Below are positions 16,289 through 25,175 of a stretch of DNA of 51,850 nucleotides, one piece after another (positions within the stretch are counted from its first letter, which is position 1; each line of letters begins with the position of its first letter). Source of the stretch: DTU032 sp964346175 (GTDB lineage: Bacteria > Bacillota > Clostridia > Saccharofermentanales > DTU023); NCBI GenBank assembly GCA_964346175.1, contig CAYFTG010000008.1, positions 1 to 51,850 of the forward strand, written 5' to 3'. The notes below the pieces were generated by a model that worked only from the letters and a program-made list of their open reading frames with translations, was not told the DNA's origin and searched no databases. The translations under genes were made by a program, and so were the position numbers.

Positions 16289-17284
16289 ATGCTAAACGAT
16301 CAGGGGATTATCCTCGTAAACAAAGACAGCGGAAAAACCTCAGCTGCAGTTGTCGCTCAACTGCGGAAGCTCTTAGGGATGAAGCGGGTCGGCCATTGCG
16401 GCACCCTTGATCCGTTCGCAACAGGCGTTCTGCCGATCGTCTTTGGTCGTGCTACTGCCGCCGTTCCCTATATGATAAATTATGACAAAAAATACCGTTG
16501 CCAGATTCAACTCGGTGCTCGTACCGACACCATGGACCTCGAGGGCGAAGTTGTAGCGCGTGCTCCAGAGGACTTCGATCTTTCCCGACTAGCTGATCGT
16601 TCTTACCTGGAAGCTATTATCAACAGTTTTCAAGGTGAAATTCAACAACAGGCCCCCCTTTATTCTGCTGTCAAAGTGGACGGCAAGGCTCTTTATAAAT
16701 ATGCCCGACAAGATGAAGAAGTAGAGCGTCCTTGGCGCAGCGTGACTGTTTACAAGCTGGAGCTTTTAGATTTGTATTATGTCGAGACTGAGAAATTTCC
16801 CCGCTTGGATGTCAAGTTTTTCGCATCTAAGGGTACTTATATTCGTTCACTAGCTGAAGCTATCGGCGAGAAGCTTGGCTGTTACGCTTACGCAGCCGAG
16901 CTGGTACGTACCGATAGTGGTCCCTTTGGACTGGATCAAACTGTCAAGGTCGATGATTTATTTGCGCGTTTCAATGAGTTAGGTCGTAGTTCAAAAGCGT
17001 TTTTGGATGCCATAACGGCTGAAAACAAAGTCTTGCCCACTCTGGCAGCCTTTGAAGCTTACCCAACTTACGCCCTCCAGCGCCATGAAGCTTTGCAGCT
17101 CGCGCACGGACAAAAGATTACGCTTTCTGATCAAGGAATTTCTCACGCTACGATGACTTTCACGTATAATAATATATTGATTGCCGTGGGCAGTGTTGAG
17201 CAGGGCGCAGTCGAGGTGAAACGAGTTTTTGTGGACAGTGCCGCTAAATTTTTACATGAGGGAAGTGTGGATGAAGATATTTGA
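16289..17284 (+). CDS. truB: tRNA pseudouridine-55 synthase
   Basis: TruB isomerises uridine 55 to pseudouridine in the T-loop of tRNAs. The catalytic motif is GHCGTLDPFATGVL, with the catalytic Asp at residue 41. YSAVKVDGKALYKYAR and SKGTYIRSLAEAIG are the other conserved blocks. The start ATG 16289 gives MLNDQGIILVNKDSGKT, which fits the family N-terminus; the reading frame extends to 16235 but those 18 residues are not conserved-looking and overlap nrnA. No strong ribosome binding site is visible, so coupling with nrnA is likely. A C-terminal PUA-like region completes the 331 residues. Confidence 0.94.
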   Translation: MLNDQGIILVNKDSGKTSAAVVAQLRKLLGMKRVGHCGTLDPFATGVLPIVFGRATAAVPYMINYDKKYRCQIQLGARTDTMDLEGEVVARAPEDFDLSRLADRSYLEAIINSFQGEIQQQAPLYSAVKVDGKALYKYARQDEEVERPWRSVTVYKLELLDLYYVETEKFPRLDVKFFASKGTYIRSLAEAIGEKLGCYAYAAELVRTDSGPFGLDQTVKVDDLFARFNELGRSSKAFLDAITAENKVLPTLAAFEAYPTYALQRHEALQLAHGQKITLSDQGISHATMTFTYNNILIAVGSVEQGAVEVKRVFVDSAAKFLHEGSVDEDI

Positions 17285-18194
17285 ATCTCTGGAGAATATT
17301 GATTCTCAGCAGGAGCGCGGGCTAACGCTGGGAGTTTTTGACGGTATGCATATCGGGCATCGCCATCTTTTAGAAGAATTGATGGACGTTTGCCGCGAGC
17401 AATCTTTACGGCCGGCGGTTTTTACTTTTATTTCGCCCTACGGTCCGGAAGAAAACCGGCGCTTACTGGAGGTTGAAGAAAAATACGCAATTTTGGAAGA
17501 GATCGGTATCGAAGATGTTTTCGTTACTAATATGAGTGAAGAGTTCCGAAATATCAGCGCTTATGATTTTTTGAAAAAATTCTTGCAGGAAAAACTTAAT
17601 GTGAAGACACTTGTCGTGGGCGAAGATGCCCGTTTTGGTGCCGGGGCTAAGGGCGACATTCATCTATTGGCCGAGTTTGCCGCCGCTGAAGATTTTGCTT
17701 ATAAGGTAGCATCCGACGTACTCTATAGAGATGAAAAAGTTTCCAGTTCCCGCATCAGAAATTGCTTGTATCAGGGGGAATTGGAGGCGGTTACGGAAAT
17801 GTTGACTAGGCCGTATAAACTCAAGGGTGTAGTGGAGCATGGCCGCGCTATTGGCTCGCGCAAAGGTTTTCCTACCGCTAATTTTCGCTATCCGACCAAG
17901 CGCGCTCGTCTGCATAATGGGGTTTACGCGACTGTTGCTCATTGTAGCGCAGGAGTTTTTCCTGCGGTTAGCAATATCGGAGTATCTCCGACTATTGAAG
18001 AAGAAACCCCCTTACGGGTCGAAACGTATTTGTATGACTTCGACGGCTTGCTCTATGGCGAGGAAATTGAAGTGGACTTTCTTTCTTTCATGAGGCCGGA
18101 GCTACGTTTTGATTCCATGGAAGAGTTGACCGAGGCTGTGCGGGCTGATCTGGAAAATGTGTGGCAATGGCATCAGTCACGTGTGGTAAAATAA
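17271..18194 (+). CDS. ribF: Bifunctional riboflavin kinase / FAD synthetase
   Basis: It phosphorylates riboflavin to FMN and adenylates FMN to FAD. The N-terminal FAD synthetase domain has GVFDGMHIGHRHLL (nucleotidyltransferase HIGH at residues 27-30) and SSSRIRNCL. The C-terminal riboflavin kinase domain has GVVEHGRAIGSRKGFPTANF and NGVYAT. Start ATG 17271 is chosen because GAGGGAAG lies just upstream and it gives MKIFESLENI, a normal RibF length (307 residues). It overlaps truB by 14 bases. A longer reading frame from 17229 lacks support. Confidence 0.94.
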   Translation: MKIFESLENIDSQQERGLTLGVFDGMHIGHRHLLEELMDVCREQSLRPAVFTFISPYGPEENRRLLEVEEKYAILEEIGIEDVFVTNMSEEFRNISAYDFLKKFLQEKLNVKTLVVGEDARFGAGAKGDIHLLAEFAAAEDFAYKVASDVLYRDEKVSSSRIRNCLYQGELEAVTEMLTRPYKLKGVVEHGRAIGSRKGFPTANFRYPTKRARLHNGVYATVAHCSAGVFPAVSNIGVSPTIEEETPLRVETYLYDFDGLLYGEEIEVDFLSFMRPELRFDSMEELTEAVRADLENVWQWHQSRVVK

Positions 18195-18212
18195 TCGTCT
18201 GGAGGATCAGAT

Positions 18213-19235
18213 ATGAATAATTCTGCGGATTATCTTGTGAATTTTCCGGGGTTAGGTATAAATAATCTCGAAATTAGCCGAATTGTGTTTCAATTCAATC
18301 TCTTTGGTCGCGAAATATCAATTTACTGGTATGGGCTCTTAATTGCGCTTGCCTTTTTGTTGGCCATGCTTTTGGCTATCAGGCACGCGAAAAGACATGA
18401 TCTAAAGAGTGATGATGTCGTTGATTTTTTCTTGGTCTTAATTCCGGCTGCGATAATCGGAGCTCGCATTTACTATGTAGCTTTCGAGTGGTCGCAATTC
18501 TCTTCGGATTTGAGAAAGATTTTCGACCTGAGATCGGGAGGACTGGCCTTTTACGGCGGTGTGATCGGTTCTATTCTCGCCATCTTGCTAATGGCTATGT
18601 ATAAGCGCATTCGTCTATCTAAGGTGCTTGATTACCTGGCGCCTTATCTGCCTTTGGGACACGCTATCGGTCGATGGGGAAATTTTTTCAACCAGGAAGC
18701 CTTTGGCGTAAATACCGATCTGCCTTGGGGCATGATCAGTAATGGGACATCCACTTATTTAAGCCGAATCAATCCGGATCCCGGAAATCCTTTGCCGGGA
18801 ATTGATCCTTCTCTGCCGGTGCATCCTACCTTCCTCTACGAATTTTTGGCAAATATTCTTATTTTCGTTATTCTGCTCTTCGTGCGCCGTCGTTCCAAGC
18901 AACCCATGACTACCTTGGCCAGCTATTTCTTGCTTTATGGAGTCGTACGCTTCTTTGTAGAAGGTATACGAACCGACGCTTTGTACACGGGTGGCGGTAT
19001 TCGCATCTCGCAAGCTTTATCAGCGGCCATGGTTGTTTTCGGTGTTCTCGTACTTGTGATCAATGCGGTTCGCAACAATTCGCGCAGAAAAGCTCTGGCG
19101 TCCATCAGCTTAAGTGCTGAGCGGGCAGACGAAATAATTTATGCGCCCGTATTGGGAACAGAGGAGACGGGGATTGAAGCTCAAGTGGAAGAAGAGGGCG
19201 ATCAAAAAACTAACGATGAGGAGTCAGAGGCTTAA
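18213..19235 (+). CDS. lgt: Prolipoprotein diacylglyceryl transferase
   Basis: A membrane enzyme that transfers diacylglycerol from phosphatidylglycerol to the lipobox Cys of prolipoproteins. The 340-residue chain has about seven membrane helices. It includes YWYGLLIALAF, GLAFYGGVIG and the signature HAIGRWGNFFNQEAFG (conserved H, R, G and N-F-N-Q-E). The C-terminal 55 residues are an acidic cytoplasmic tail not needed for the fold. CTGGAGGAT precedes the ATG. It matures candidate lipoproteins such as the 36316 and 43264 products. Confidence 0.95.
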   Translation: MNNSADYLVNFPGLGINNLEISRIVFQFNLFGREISIYWYGLLIALAFLLAMLLAIRHAKRHDLKSDDVVDFFLVLIPAAIIGARIYYVAFEWSQFSSDLRKIFDLRSGGLAFYGGVIGSILAILLMAMYKRIRLSKVLDYLAPYLPLGHAIGRWGNFFNQEAFGVNTDLPWGMISNGTSTYLSRINPDPGNPLPGIDPSLPVHPTFLYEFLANILIFVILLFVRRRSKQPMTTLASYFLLYGVVRFFVEGIRTDALYTGGGIRISQALSAAMVVFGVLVLVINAVRNNSRRKALASISLSAERADEIIYAPVLGTEETGIEAQVEEEGDQKTNDEESEA

Positions 19236-19259
19236 GCTTAAAGTGCTTTAGTTGTAATC

Positions 19260-20408
19260 ATGCCTGACTTAAACACTAAGAATAAATCTTCCCGGATAGA
19301 TAAATTTTTCCAGCTCTTGGATTATAGGATGCTGGTGCCGGTTGCTGTTTTAGTTATTATCGGGCTGGTTGTCCTCAATACTGTCTTGTCTTCAGGTTAT
19401 GGTGCGGTGATTTTTGATTACCCAAATAACTTTTATAAACAGCTTGCGATTGTTTTGATCGGGCTTGTTGCGGCTTTTATCATTTGCCTTTTTGAAAAGC
19501 CTACGCTGAGGCTGATCGGCGCTTTGATTTACGGAGTGAGCATTGTACTCCTGATTTACGTTAAAGTAGACGGTTTCAGGCCGGTGGCCGGTGCAGATAG
19601 CTGGATTTATCTCCCTCTAGTCGGCTCCTTTCAACCCTCCGAATTAGCGAAAATTGGGGTTGCTATGGTGAGCGGTCCGGTTTTTGCTCAGATTAAAGAG
19701 GGTGAAATCTCGAAGCTACAGGGTTTTGCCAAGGTCGGTTTACTCTATGCCATACCGTTTTTCTTGGTCATCACGGAAGTGGACCTCGGTACATCCATGG
19801 TCATATTATTTATGTTCTTGGCGACTCTCTTCGTTTGGGGCATTAAGTGGCGGTACATACTTGCCTCGCTGGCGGGTCTGACGCTCGTGGTTGTGCCGTT
19901 GCTGTGGCAATTTTTCCTCAGCGTCAGTCAAAAGAATCGTATTCTGACTTTCTTTTTCCGGGGGAATGACCCGGCAGCCTCGTATCAAATTGATCAGTCT
20001 CTTGCTGCTGTGGCATCGGGCGGCATCATAGGCAATAATAGCGGCCAGTACGTTAACGTGCCTGTTAAGGAATCAGATTTTATTTTTGCCGCTATTTCGG
20101 AACAGCTGGGTTTAATCGGTTCAGCTCTGGTCATTCTTGTTGCGGGCTATTTCATTATCTATACGCTACGGCGAGCGGCACAGATAGAGAAACAATCCTA
20201 CTCCAGTGCTTACGTTATGGTTGCCTTGATCTCTTCTATCGCCTTCCATTACATCGAGAATATTGGTATGACAATAGGGCTCTTGCCAATCACCGGCATC
20301 CCTTTGCCCTTTATCAGCTATGGCGGATCGGCCATGGTTTCCAACTTTTTACTCTTAGGAGTTTTACTTAATATTTCTATGGATTACAAATTGAGCACAA
20401 TCGATTAA
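19260..20408 (+). CDS. rodA: RodA, SEDS-family peptidoglycan polymerase
   Basis: A SEDS glycosyltransferase with about ten membrane helices that polymerises glycan strands during elongation, together with a class B PBP. The 382 residues carry the typical SEDS motifs: PSELAKIG (about residue 125), VDLGTSMV, FIFAAISEQLG and the C-terminal TGIPLPFISYGGSAM. The ftsW gene of the dcw cluster (27716) is the separate division paralogue, which supports assignment of this copy to elongation. It is the last gene of the long operon before a terminator. Confidence 0.9.
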   Translation: MPDLNTKNKSSRIDKFFQLLDYRMLVPVAVLVIIGLVVLNTVLSSGYGAVIFDYPNNFYKQLAIVLIGLVAAFIICLFEKPTLRLIGALIYGVSIVLLIYVKVDGFRPVAGADSWIYLPLVGSFQPSELAKIGVAMVSGPVFAQIKEGEISKLQGFAKVGLLYAIPFFLVITEVDLGTSMVILFMFLATLFVWGIKWRYILASLAGLTLVVVPLLWQFFLSVSQKNRILTFFFRGNDPAASYQIDQSLAAVASGGIIGNNSGQYVNVPVKESDFIFAAISEQLGLIGSALVILVAGYFIIYTLRRAAQIEKQSYSSAYVMVALISSIAFHYIENIGMTIGLLPITGIPLPFISYGGSAMVSNFLLLGVLLNISMDYKLSTID

Positions 20409-20448
20409 ATCTGCCTTAATCTGCCGAATAGAAAATTTCCTCTGACAG

Positions 20449-20475
20449 CCACCTCACGTAGGTGGTTTTTCTTTG
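20449..20475 (+). terminator. Rho-independent terminator after rodA
   Basis: CCACCT (20449-20454) pairs with AGGTGG (20460-20465) around a 5-base loop, followed directly by TTTTTCTTT. It closes the rimP-rodA operon, 40 bases past the rodA stop. Confidence 0.85.
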
Positions 20476-20572
20476 TCCTGTGCCGTCTGTAAAACCATAT
20501 CTAAGCATCTTTTAGAGAGAAAAGATCAAAAATGTTACAATTTTGCCACATTGGGGGGGATTTTGCCATTTT

Positions 20573-20613
20573 GTGGAGCTTCTTGACACAATAGTGGTGT
20601 TTAGTGGTAGAAT
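20573..20613 (+). promoter_or_regulatory. dcw promoter with GTGG direct repeats (candidate MraZ operator)
   Basis: A consensus TTGACA (20583-20588) is followed by TAGAAT (20608-20613) at a 19-base spacing, with a TGG just before the -10. AGTGGT occurs twice at exactly 10-base spacing (20593 and 20603) between and over the promoter elements, and GTGG also occurs at 20573. MraZ of other bacteria binds tandem TGG-containing repeats spaced one helical turn apart at its own promoter, so these are candidate autoregulatory sites. Confidence 0.6.
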
Positions 20614-20641
20614 ATGAAAAAGATATTGGAGGAGGTGTCAA

Positions 20642-21076
20642 GTGGCTCGTTATATGCACGTAGTAGACTCAAAAGGTCGCGTTATCGTGCCGTCCAAGAT
20701 CCGTGATCGTTTTGACGGAGTCCTCATTGTGACTGTCAGCTTGGATGACGGCTACTTGAACGTGTACACCTCATCCCAATTCGAGAAGATCCTCGAACAA
20801 TTTAGTGAATTACAAACCAGTGAAGCAGAAGCCCGCCTTTTCCGTCGCCAAATTATTGGTGAAGCTGTTGAATGTGAGCTTGACGGACAGGGTCGCATTT
20901 CCATCCCCAATCATTTGTGGGACAGGATTTTTGTGACTAAAGGGGAAGAGATTTGCTTTATCGATGTATATACCTCAGTCGAGATTTGCTCTAAGGAGTT
21001 CTATGAAAAAGAACAAGCTGCAGCAGAATCCTTGTCTGAACTGGACTTGTCAGCTTATGGCATCCGCGGATTATAG
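20642..21076 (+). CDS. mraZ: Transcriptional regulator MraZ
   Basis: MraZ is an AbrB-fold DNA-binding protein that represses its own dcw operon. The 144-residue protein has two SpoVT/AbrB-like halves: HVVDSKGRVIVPSKIRD near residues 6-22 and CELDGQGRISIPNHLWD near residues 80-96. These are the D-x-K/Q-G-R-x-x-x-P repeats typical of MraZ. The start is GTG 20642 with GGAGGAGGTG upstream. The usual N-terminal F-x-G-x-Y is replaced by MARYMH. It is the first gene of the dcw cluster. Confidence 0.93.
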   Translation: MARYMHVVDSKGRVIVPSKIRDRFDGVLIVTVSLDDGYLNVYTSSQFEKILEQFSELQTSEAEARLFRRQIIGEAVECELDGQGRISIPNHLWDRIFVTKGEEICFIDVYTSVEICSKEFYEKEQAAAESLSELDLSAYGIRGL

Positions 21077-22019
21077 CAAATGGCACCGTCCGGTTTTGCT
21101 GGCCGAGACGCTTGAAGCTCTCGCGCTTAAGCCTGACGGTTTATACGTAGATGTCACTAGTGGAGGCGGCGGACACAGCGCCGCTATTCTATCTCAGCTA
21201 AGTGCTGAGGGTCGACTTATCGCTCTGGATCGCGATGAGAATGCGAGAGAAGAGACTGGGAGACGATTGGAAACTTTGAATACTGTAGGGAGCTATTCAA
21301 TCCGTTCGTCTAAATTCTCTTCTCTCTCGCAAAACCTTTCTCAGGAAGAAAAGGGGCATATTGATGGTCTGCTAGCAGATCTGGGAACCAGCTCTCATCA
21401 ACTTGATGAAGGAGAGCGAGGTTTTTCTTACCATCAGGATGGTCCACTTGATATGAGAATGGATCAGTCGGAAGGAATGACTGCGGCCGAATTATTAGCA
21501 GATATTAAAGAAGGAGATTTAGTTAAAATACTGCGAGATTATGGCGAAGAAATTCATGCAAAGAGCATTGCTCGAGCAATAGTCGAAGAGCGCGAACATA
21601 CAGCATTAGAAACGACAGGACAGTTAGCGGAAATCATTCGTCAAGCAGTGCCGCCCTCAGCTAGAAGAAAGAAACATCCGGCAAGAAGAAGCTTCCAAGC
21701 AATTCGCATTGCTGTTAATAGAGAAATTGAAGAAATTGAGTCACTCCTGAATCAATTACCTGAGATTATGTCATCAGGAGGACGTGTAGTAATAATTAGT
21801 TTTCACTCCTTGGAAGATCGCTTAGTTAAGCAGACATTCCTTAATTGGGAAGATCCTTGTGAGTGCCCCAGAGATTTTCCTGTTTGTATTTGCGGGAAGA
21901 AGCCTTTGGGAAAGAGACCGCAACGCAAGGTGGTCGAAGCCTCAGCGGCGGAGATCGCTGAGAATAAAAGAGCACGCAGCGCAAAATTGCGTGTGTTTGA
22001 ATTTGGAGGTGTCGCATGA
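21003..22019 (+). CDS. rsmH: 16S rRNA (cytosine-1402-N4) methyltransferase RsmH
   Basis: A SAM-dependent methyltransferase (MraW) that modifies C1402 in the 30S decoding site. Motifs are HRPVLLAETLEAL, the SAM loop DVTSGGGGHSAAIL, LADLGTSSHQLD, GPLDMRMD and VVIISFHSLEDRLVK. The start is ambiguous. ATG 21003 has AAGGAG four bases upstream but adds 18 extra residues and a 74-base overlap with mraZ. ATG 21057 gives a normal short N-terminus (MASADYSKWHRP) but has no visible ribosome binding site. I list the first because of its SD. The product is 338 residues (320 from 21057). Confidence 0.94.
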   Translation: MKKNKLQQNPCLNWTCQLMASADYSKWHRPVLLAETLEALALKPDGLYVDVTSGGGGHSAAILSQLSAEGRLIALDRDENAREETGRRLETLNTVGSYSIRSSKFSSLSQNLSQEEKGHIDGLLADLGTSSHQLDEGERGFSYHQDGPLDMRMDQSEGMTAAELLADIKEGDLVKILRDYGEEIHAKSIARAIVEEREHTALETTGQLAEIIRQAVPPSARRKKHPARRSFQAIRIAVNREIEEIESLLNQLPEIMSSGGRVVIISFHSLEDRLVKQTFLNWEDPCECPRDFPVCICGKKPLGKRPQRKVVEASAAEIAENKRARSAKLRVFEFGGVA

Positions 22020-22603
22020 GCTTATATGAATCTGATGGTAACCTTGCCCGACAAATGAGAAGCTACTCCGCCTATCAGCTTCCTACTCCACAGGAAATGC
22101 CGGAGCGACGTTTTGCTGAAGAAGAGGCGAAGCGAATTAAGAGACGTCGTCAGCTGCAGCAGGAAGCTGAAATCAAGAAGACCTATCGTGCCCTTAGTCG
22201 AGAGAGAGTACGCACATGCATTGGCGTAGTTATGGCTGTTGCCGCAATGACGGTGATGGTTGCTTTCATAGTGAGCAGATATGCTCGCATTACTGAAATG
22301 AGTTTTCTTAACTCCGGAATGAAACAGCGGATTGAAAAAGTAGAAATGTCCAACAATGCTCTCTTCAACAAATTGTCTGAGCAATATGATTTTGAATACA
22401 TTAAAGATAAGGCACAGAGTAACTTAGGTCTGCAAGTGGCAGGCAGCAATCAAATCATTTATGTGAACGGACATAATTCCGACAAGACATTAGTTGGTGA
22501 TTCAGTTTCTGTCGATCAGAACAGCTTAGCACTGGGCAGATTACATTCTTATCAAGAGAATATCGGTACGATTGAATACTATGTTGAGAGTATGCGCCCG
22601 TAA
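22016..22603 (+). CDS. ftsL: FtsL-like cell division protein
   Basis: A 195-residue bitopic membrane protein at the ftsL position of the dcw cluster. It has a long basic cytoplasmic N-terminus (residues 1-65), one membrane helix at about residues 68-87 (CIGVVMAVAAMTVMVAFIV) and a heptad coiled coil (SFLNSGMKQRIEKVEMSNNAL). A 90-residue extracytoplasmic end follows. FtsL is defined by topology more than sequence, and in known systems it bridges FtsB/DivIC and FtsQ/DivIB. The start ATG overlaps the rsmH stop (ATGA). The gene symbol is by position and topology. Confidence 0.75.
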   Translation: MSLYESDGNLARQMRSYSAYQLPTPQEMPERRFAEEEAKRIKRRRQLQQEAEIKKTYRALSRERVRTCIGVVMAVAAMTVMVAFIVSRYARITEMSFLNSGMKQRIEKVEMSNNALFNKLSEQYDFEYIKDKAQSNLGLQVAGSNQIIYVNGHNSDKTLVGDSVSVDQNSLALGRLHSYQENIGTIEYYVESMRP

Positions 22604-22659
22604 ATGGGGTTCAACAGCGTGAATCACAAAGTAGATAGACGGAGAATAGTAAACTTTTT

Positions 22660-25137
22660 ATGTCAGGGCGTCGAGACAAACTTACATCATTACGTAGATT
22701 TAAGAAAGCTGATTCTAGATCTGTCGGCAGCCTGTCTTTAATTCTTATCAGCGTCGCCTTTATCTTATCGGCGGTATTAATTGCTTCCCAACTCTATCAA
22801 CTACATGTAGTCAGCAGTGATGAATTATCTGCGCAAGCAGCACGCCAACAGCACTCAGTTAGAAAAATTGATTCCAAACGAGGTTCAATTCTGGATTGCA
22901 ATGGTTACCCCATGGTTTCCTCTTCATATGTATATCGAGTCGGAATGACTCCCTCGGTTGTAAGTTCTCCTAAATCCAATATTGAGCAAGAAGACATTGC
23001 TGATATGATCATAAATACGCTTGATCTTGAGGGTGAGAAAGCGGATTCTGTCCGTTCTTTAATTACTGTTAAAGACGGTCTTTCTTTGTCCGAAGCAGTT
23101 ATGCTGGCGAGTGAGCGTGAAAGTACAGCTTATGTTCAGCTGGCAGCATATGTCCCCGAAAGTAAAGCTGAACGCTTGAAAAATTGGTTGACGGAGAATC
23201 GAGTCGGCGGTTTTCGCTTTGATGCCGAAGAGAAACGTGTCTACAACAATGTTGACCTTGCTTCCTCTATCTTGGGAATGACACGAGCAGAATCAGAAGG
23301 TCTGGAGGGAGTTTCCGGCTTAGAAGCAAGCTATGAAGATCTCCTGTCCGGCTCCACTACCTACATTTATCAAAAACGTAATAACTATGCTAACCAAGGG
23401 GCGGTGCCCTTTTCACCGAGTATTAAGCAGGAAGGCGATTCCAGCCATACAATTCACACCACGATTGACAGCTCAGTTCAGTCGATTCTGCATGAAGAGC
23501 TCCTTTCTATTGCCGCAGCAACGGGCACTATTAATGGTGTCTCCGGGATTGTCATGGATGTCTATACCGGGAATATTTTGGCTATGGACCAGATTCCTTC
23601 TTATAGGGCTGACGATCCTACCGGTCTCCCACTGGGGTTGGAAGCTGCTATCTGGGAGGACATGGAGGAAGAGGAGCGGGCTAAGTATCGAAGCGAACAT
23701 CTGTGGACGAATCTTAATGTGGGAGCGTCTTTTGAACCCGGCTCGACTTTCAAAGCTGTAACGCTAGCGATTGCCTTGGAAGAAGGAGTAAGCGGTGAAC
23801 ACGTTATCTATAATGACGATCCTATTACCGTCCAAGGCCAGACCATGTACTGTGTCACCGGACATGGTCATGGTGATGAAACCTTGCGTGAGGCTTTCTA
23901 TCGTTCCTGCAATCCGGTTTTTGTCCAGGTAGGCAACGAAATTGGTATCGAAAAATACTATGAATACGTGGAGAAATTAGGATTCAAGGGCAAAAGTGGT
24001 ATTGATTTATACGGTGAAGTGGGGGGGATTTTTCACACTAATCCCATGCCACTTGATTTAGCCAACCTTAGCTTCGGCGAATCTTCGACCGTAACTCCTT
24101 TACAACTGATTAATTTCTTCGCAACAATTGGCAACGGTGGGAATATGCTTACTCCACGCTTAGTTGGGGCATATACATCTCAGGCTGATGGTGTCTATCA
24201 TGAAATTCCTGTAGAAAAGGGTAAACAGATCTTTTCTGACAAGACCTGCAAGCGTGTGTTAGCGTTGCTGGAAGATGTTGTTCTAATGGGTAATAAGACT
24301 TTTGGCAGTGAAGGTTTTAGACTTGGAGGAAAGACCGGTACTTCGATGGATGAAACGCATGAAATTCCCACCTATTCTTTTGCCGGTGTCGCTCCCATAG
24401 ATGACCCTCGTATTGCCACTTTAGTCGTAATCCGCGATCCGGGGATTACAAGCAGCAGTATTGTGGCTACTCGCGCGAGCAATCGCATTTCAGCTCGTGT
24501 TTTGAATCATTTAGGGCTTAAACAAGAATACACTGCGACGGATTTGTCAGATTTGAAATATTCAGTAAAAATTCCATCTCTGGCCGGACTGACGGTAGGG
24601 GAGGCGGCTGCAAAGCTTTCCAATTTGGGGCTTGCGCCCTCTGTACAGTTTGATCAGTTTTTTCTAGATAAGCCTTTGGCGCAGAGTTTGCCGGTCGAAG
24701 GGAGCATCTTGGCCAAAGGATCAACTGTGTGGCTTTACCCGGAGTTGGTAAATGAAGTAGAATGGGTGACTGTACCGGACTTTAGGGCGAAAAATTATCA
24801 TGAGAGCATTTGGCTGGCAGCTGAGGCAGGTGTGGTTATTCAAGTTGTTGGCGACATAGAAGGAGCCTGCATTGACCAAACTCCACAGAGCTCGGCAGGC
24901 GCTGATAATGCTAATGATGTAGCTGGAGCTCCGAACGGTGCAAATACAAAAAATACTATGGTACCGAAGGGGACAGCGATTAAGCTGAGTTTTTCTGAAG
25001 ATGTAAATGTAGAGGAAGCAGAACCTGTCGTATACACTCCTCCAGTAGTGGCAGATCCTGATCCTCCCGCCAACGCAGATGAAGAAGCAGCTGATGTGTC
25101 ACCTGAGGTCGAACCTGAAACAGATCCTCTGCCTTAG
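22660..25137 (+). CDS. Class B penicillin-binding protein with PASTA domains (FtsI/PBP2B-type)
   Basis: A division transpeptidase that would crosslink septal peptidoglycan with FtsW. It has an N-terminal membrane anchor (about residues 25-46) and a dimerisation domain (KIDSKRGSILDCNG). The transpeptidase domain has SxxK at 362-365 (STFK), SxN at 416-418 (SCN) and KTGT at 558-561. C-terminal PASTA repeats begin at IPSLAGLTVGEAAAKL. The second PASTA-like unit is interrupted by an Asn/Ala/Gly-rich insert of about 20 residues, and the protein ends in a Pro/Glu/Asp-rich tail. At 825 residues it is long. The upstream ribosome binding site is weak. Confidence 0.93.
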   Translation: MSGRRDKLTSLRRFKKADSRSVGSLSLILISVAFILSAVLIASQLYQLHVVSSDELSAQAARQQHSVRKIDSKRGSILDCNGYPMVSSSYVYRVGMTPSVVSSPKSNIEQEDIADMIINTLDLEGEKADSVRSLITVKDGLSLSEAVMLASERESTAYVQLAAYVPESKAERLKNWLTENRVGGFRFDAEEKRVYNNVDLASSILGMTRAESEGLEGVSGLEASYEDLLSGSTTYIYQKRNNYANQGAVPFSPSIKQEGDSSHTIHTTIDSSVQSILHEELLSIAAATGTINGVSGIVMDVYTGNILAMDQIPSYRADDPTGLPLGLEAAIWEDMEEEERAKYRSEHLWTNLNVGASFEPGSTFKAVTLAIALEEGVSGEHVIYNDDPITVQGQTMYCVTGHGHGDETLREAFYRSCNPVFVQVGNEIGIEKYYEYVEKLGFKGKSGIDLYGEVGGIFHTNPMPLDLANLSFGESSTVTPLQLINFFATIGNGGNMLTPRLVGAYTSQADGVYHEIPVEKGKQIFSDKTCKRVLALLEDVVLMGNKTFGSEGFRLGGKTGTSMDETHEIPTYSFAGVAPIDDPRIATLVVIRDPGITSSSIVATRASNRISARVLNHLGLKQEYTATDLSDLKYSVKIPSLAGLTVGEAAAKLSNLGLAPSVQFDQFFLDKPLAQSLPVEGSILAKGSTVWLYPELVNEVEWVTVPDFRAKNYHESIWLAAEAGVVIQVVGDIEGACIDQTPQSSAGADNANDVAGAPNGANTKNTMVPKGTAIKLSFSEDVNVEEAEPVVYTPPVVADPDPPANADEEAADVSPEVEPETDPLP

Positions 25138-25175
25138 GCATAGGACTTTTTTCAGATTTAGGGAGATTGATAACA

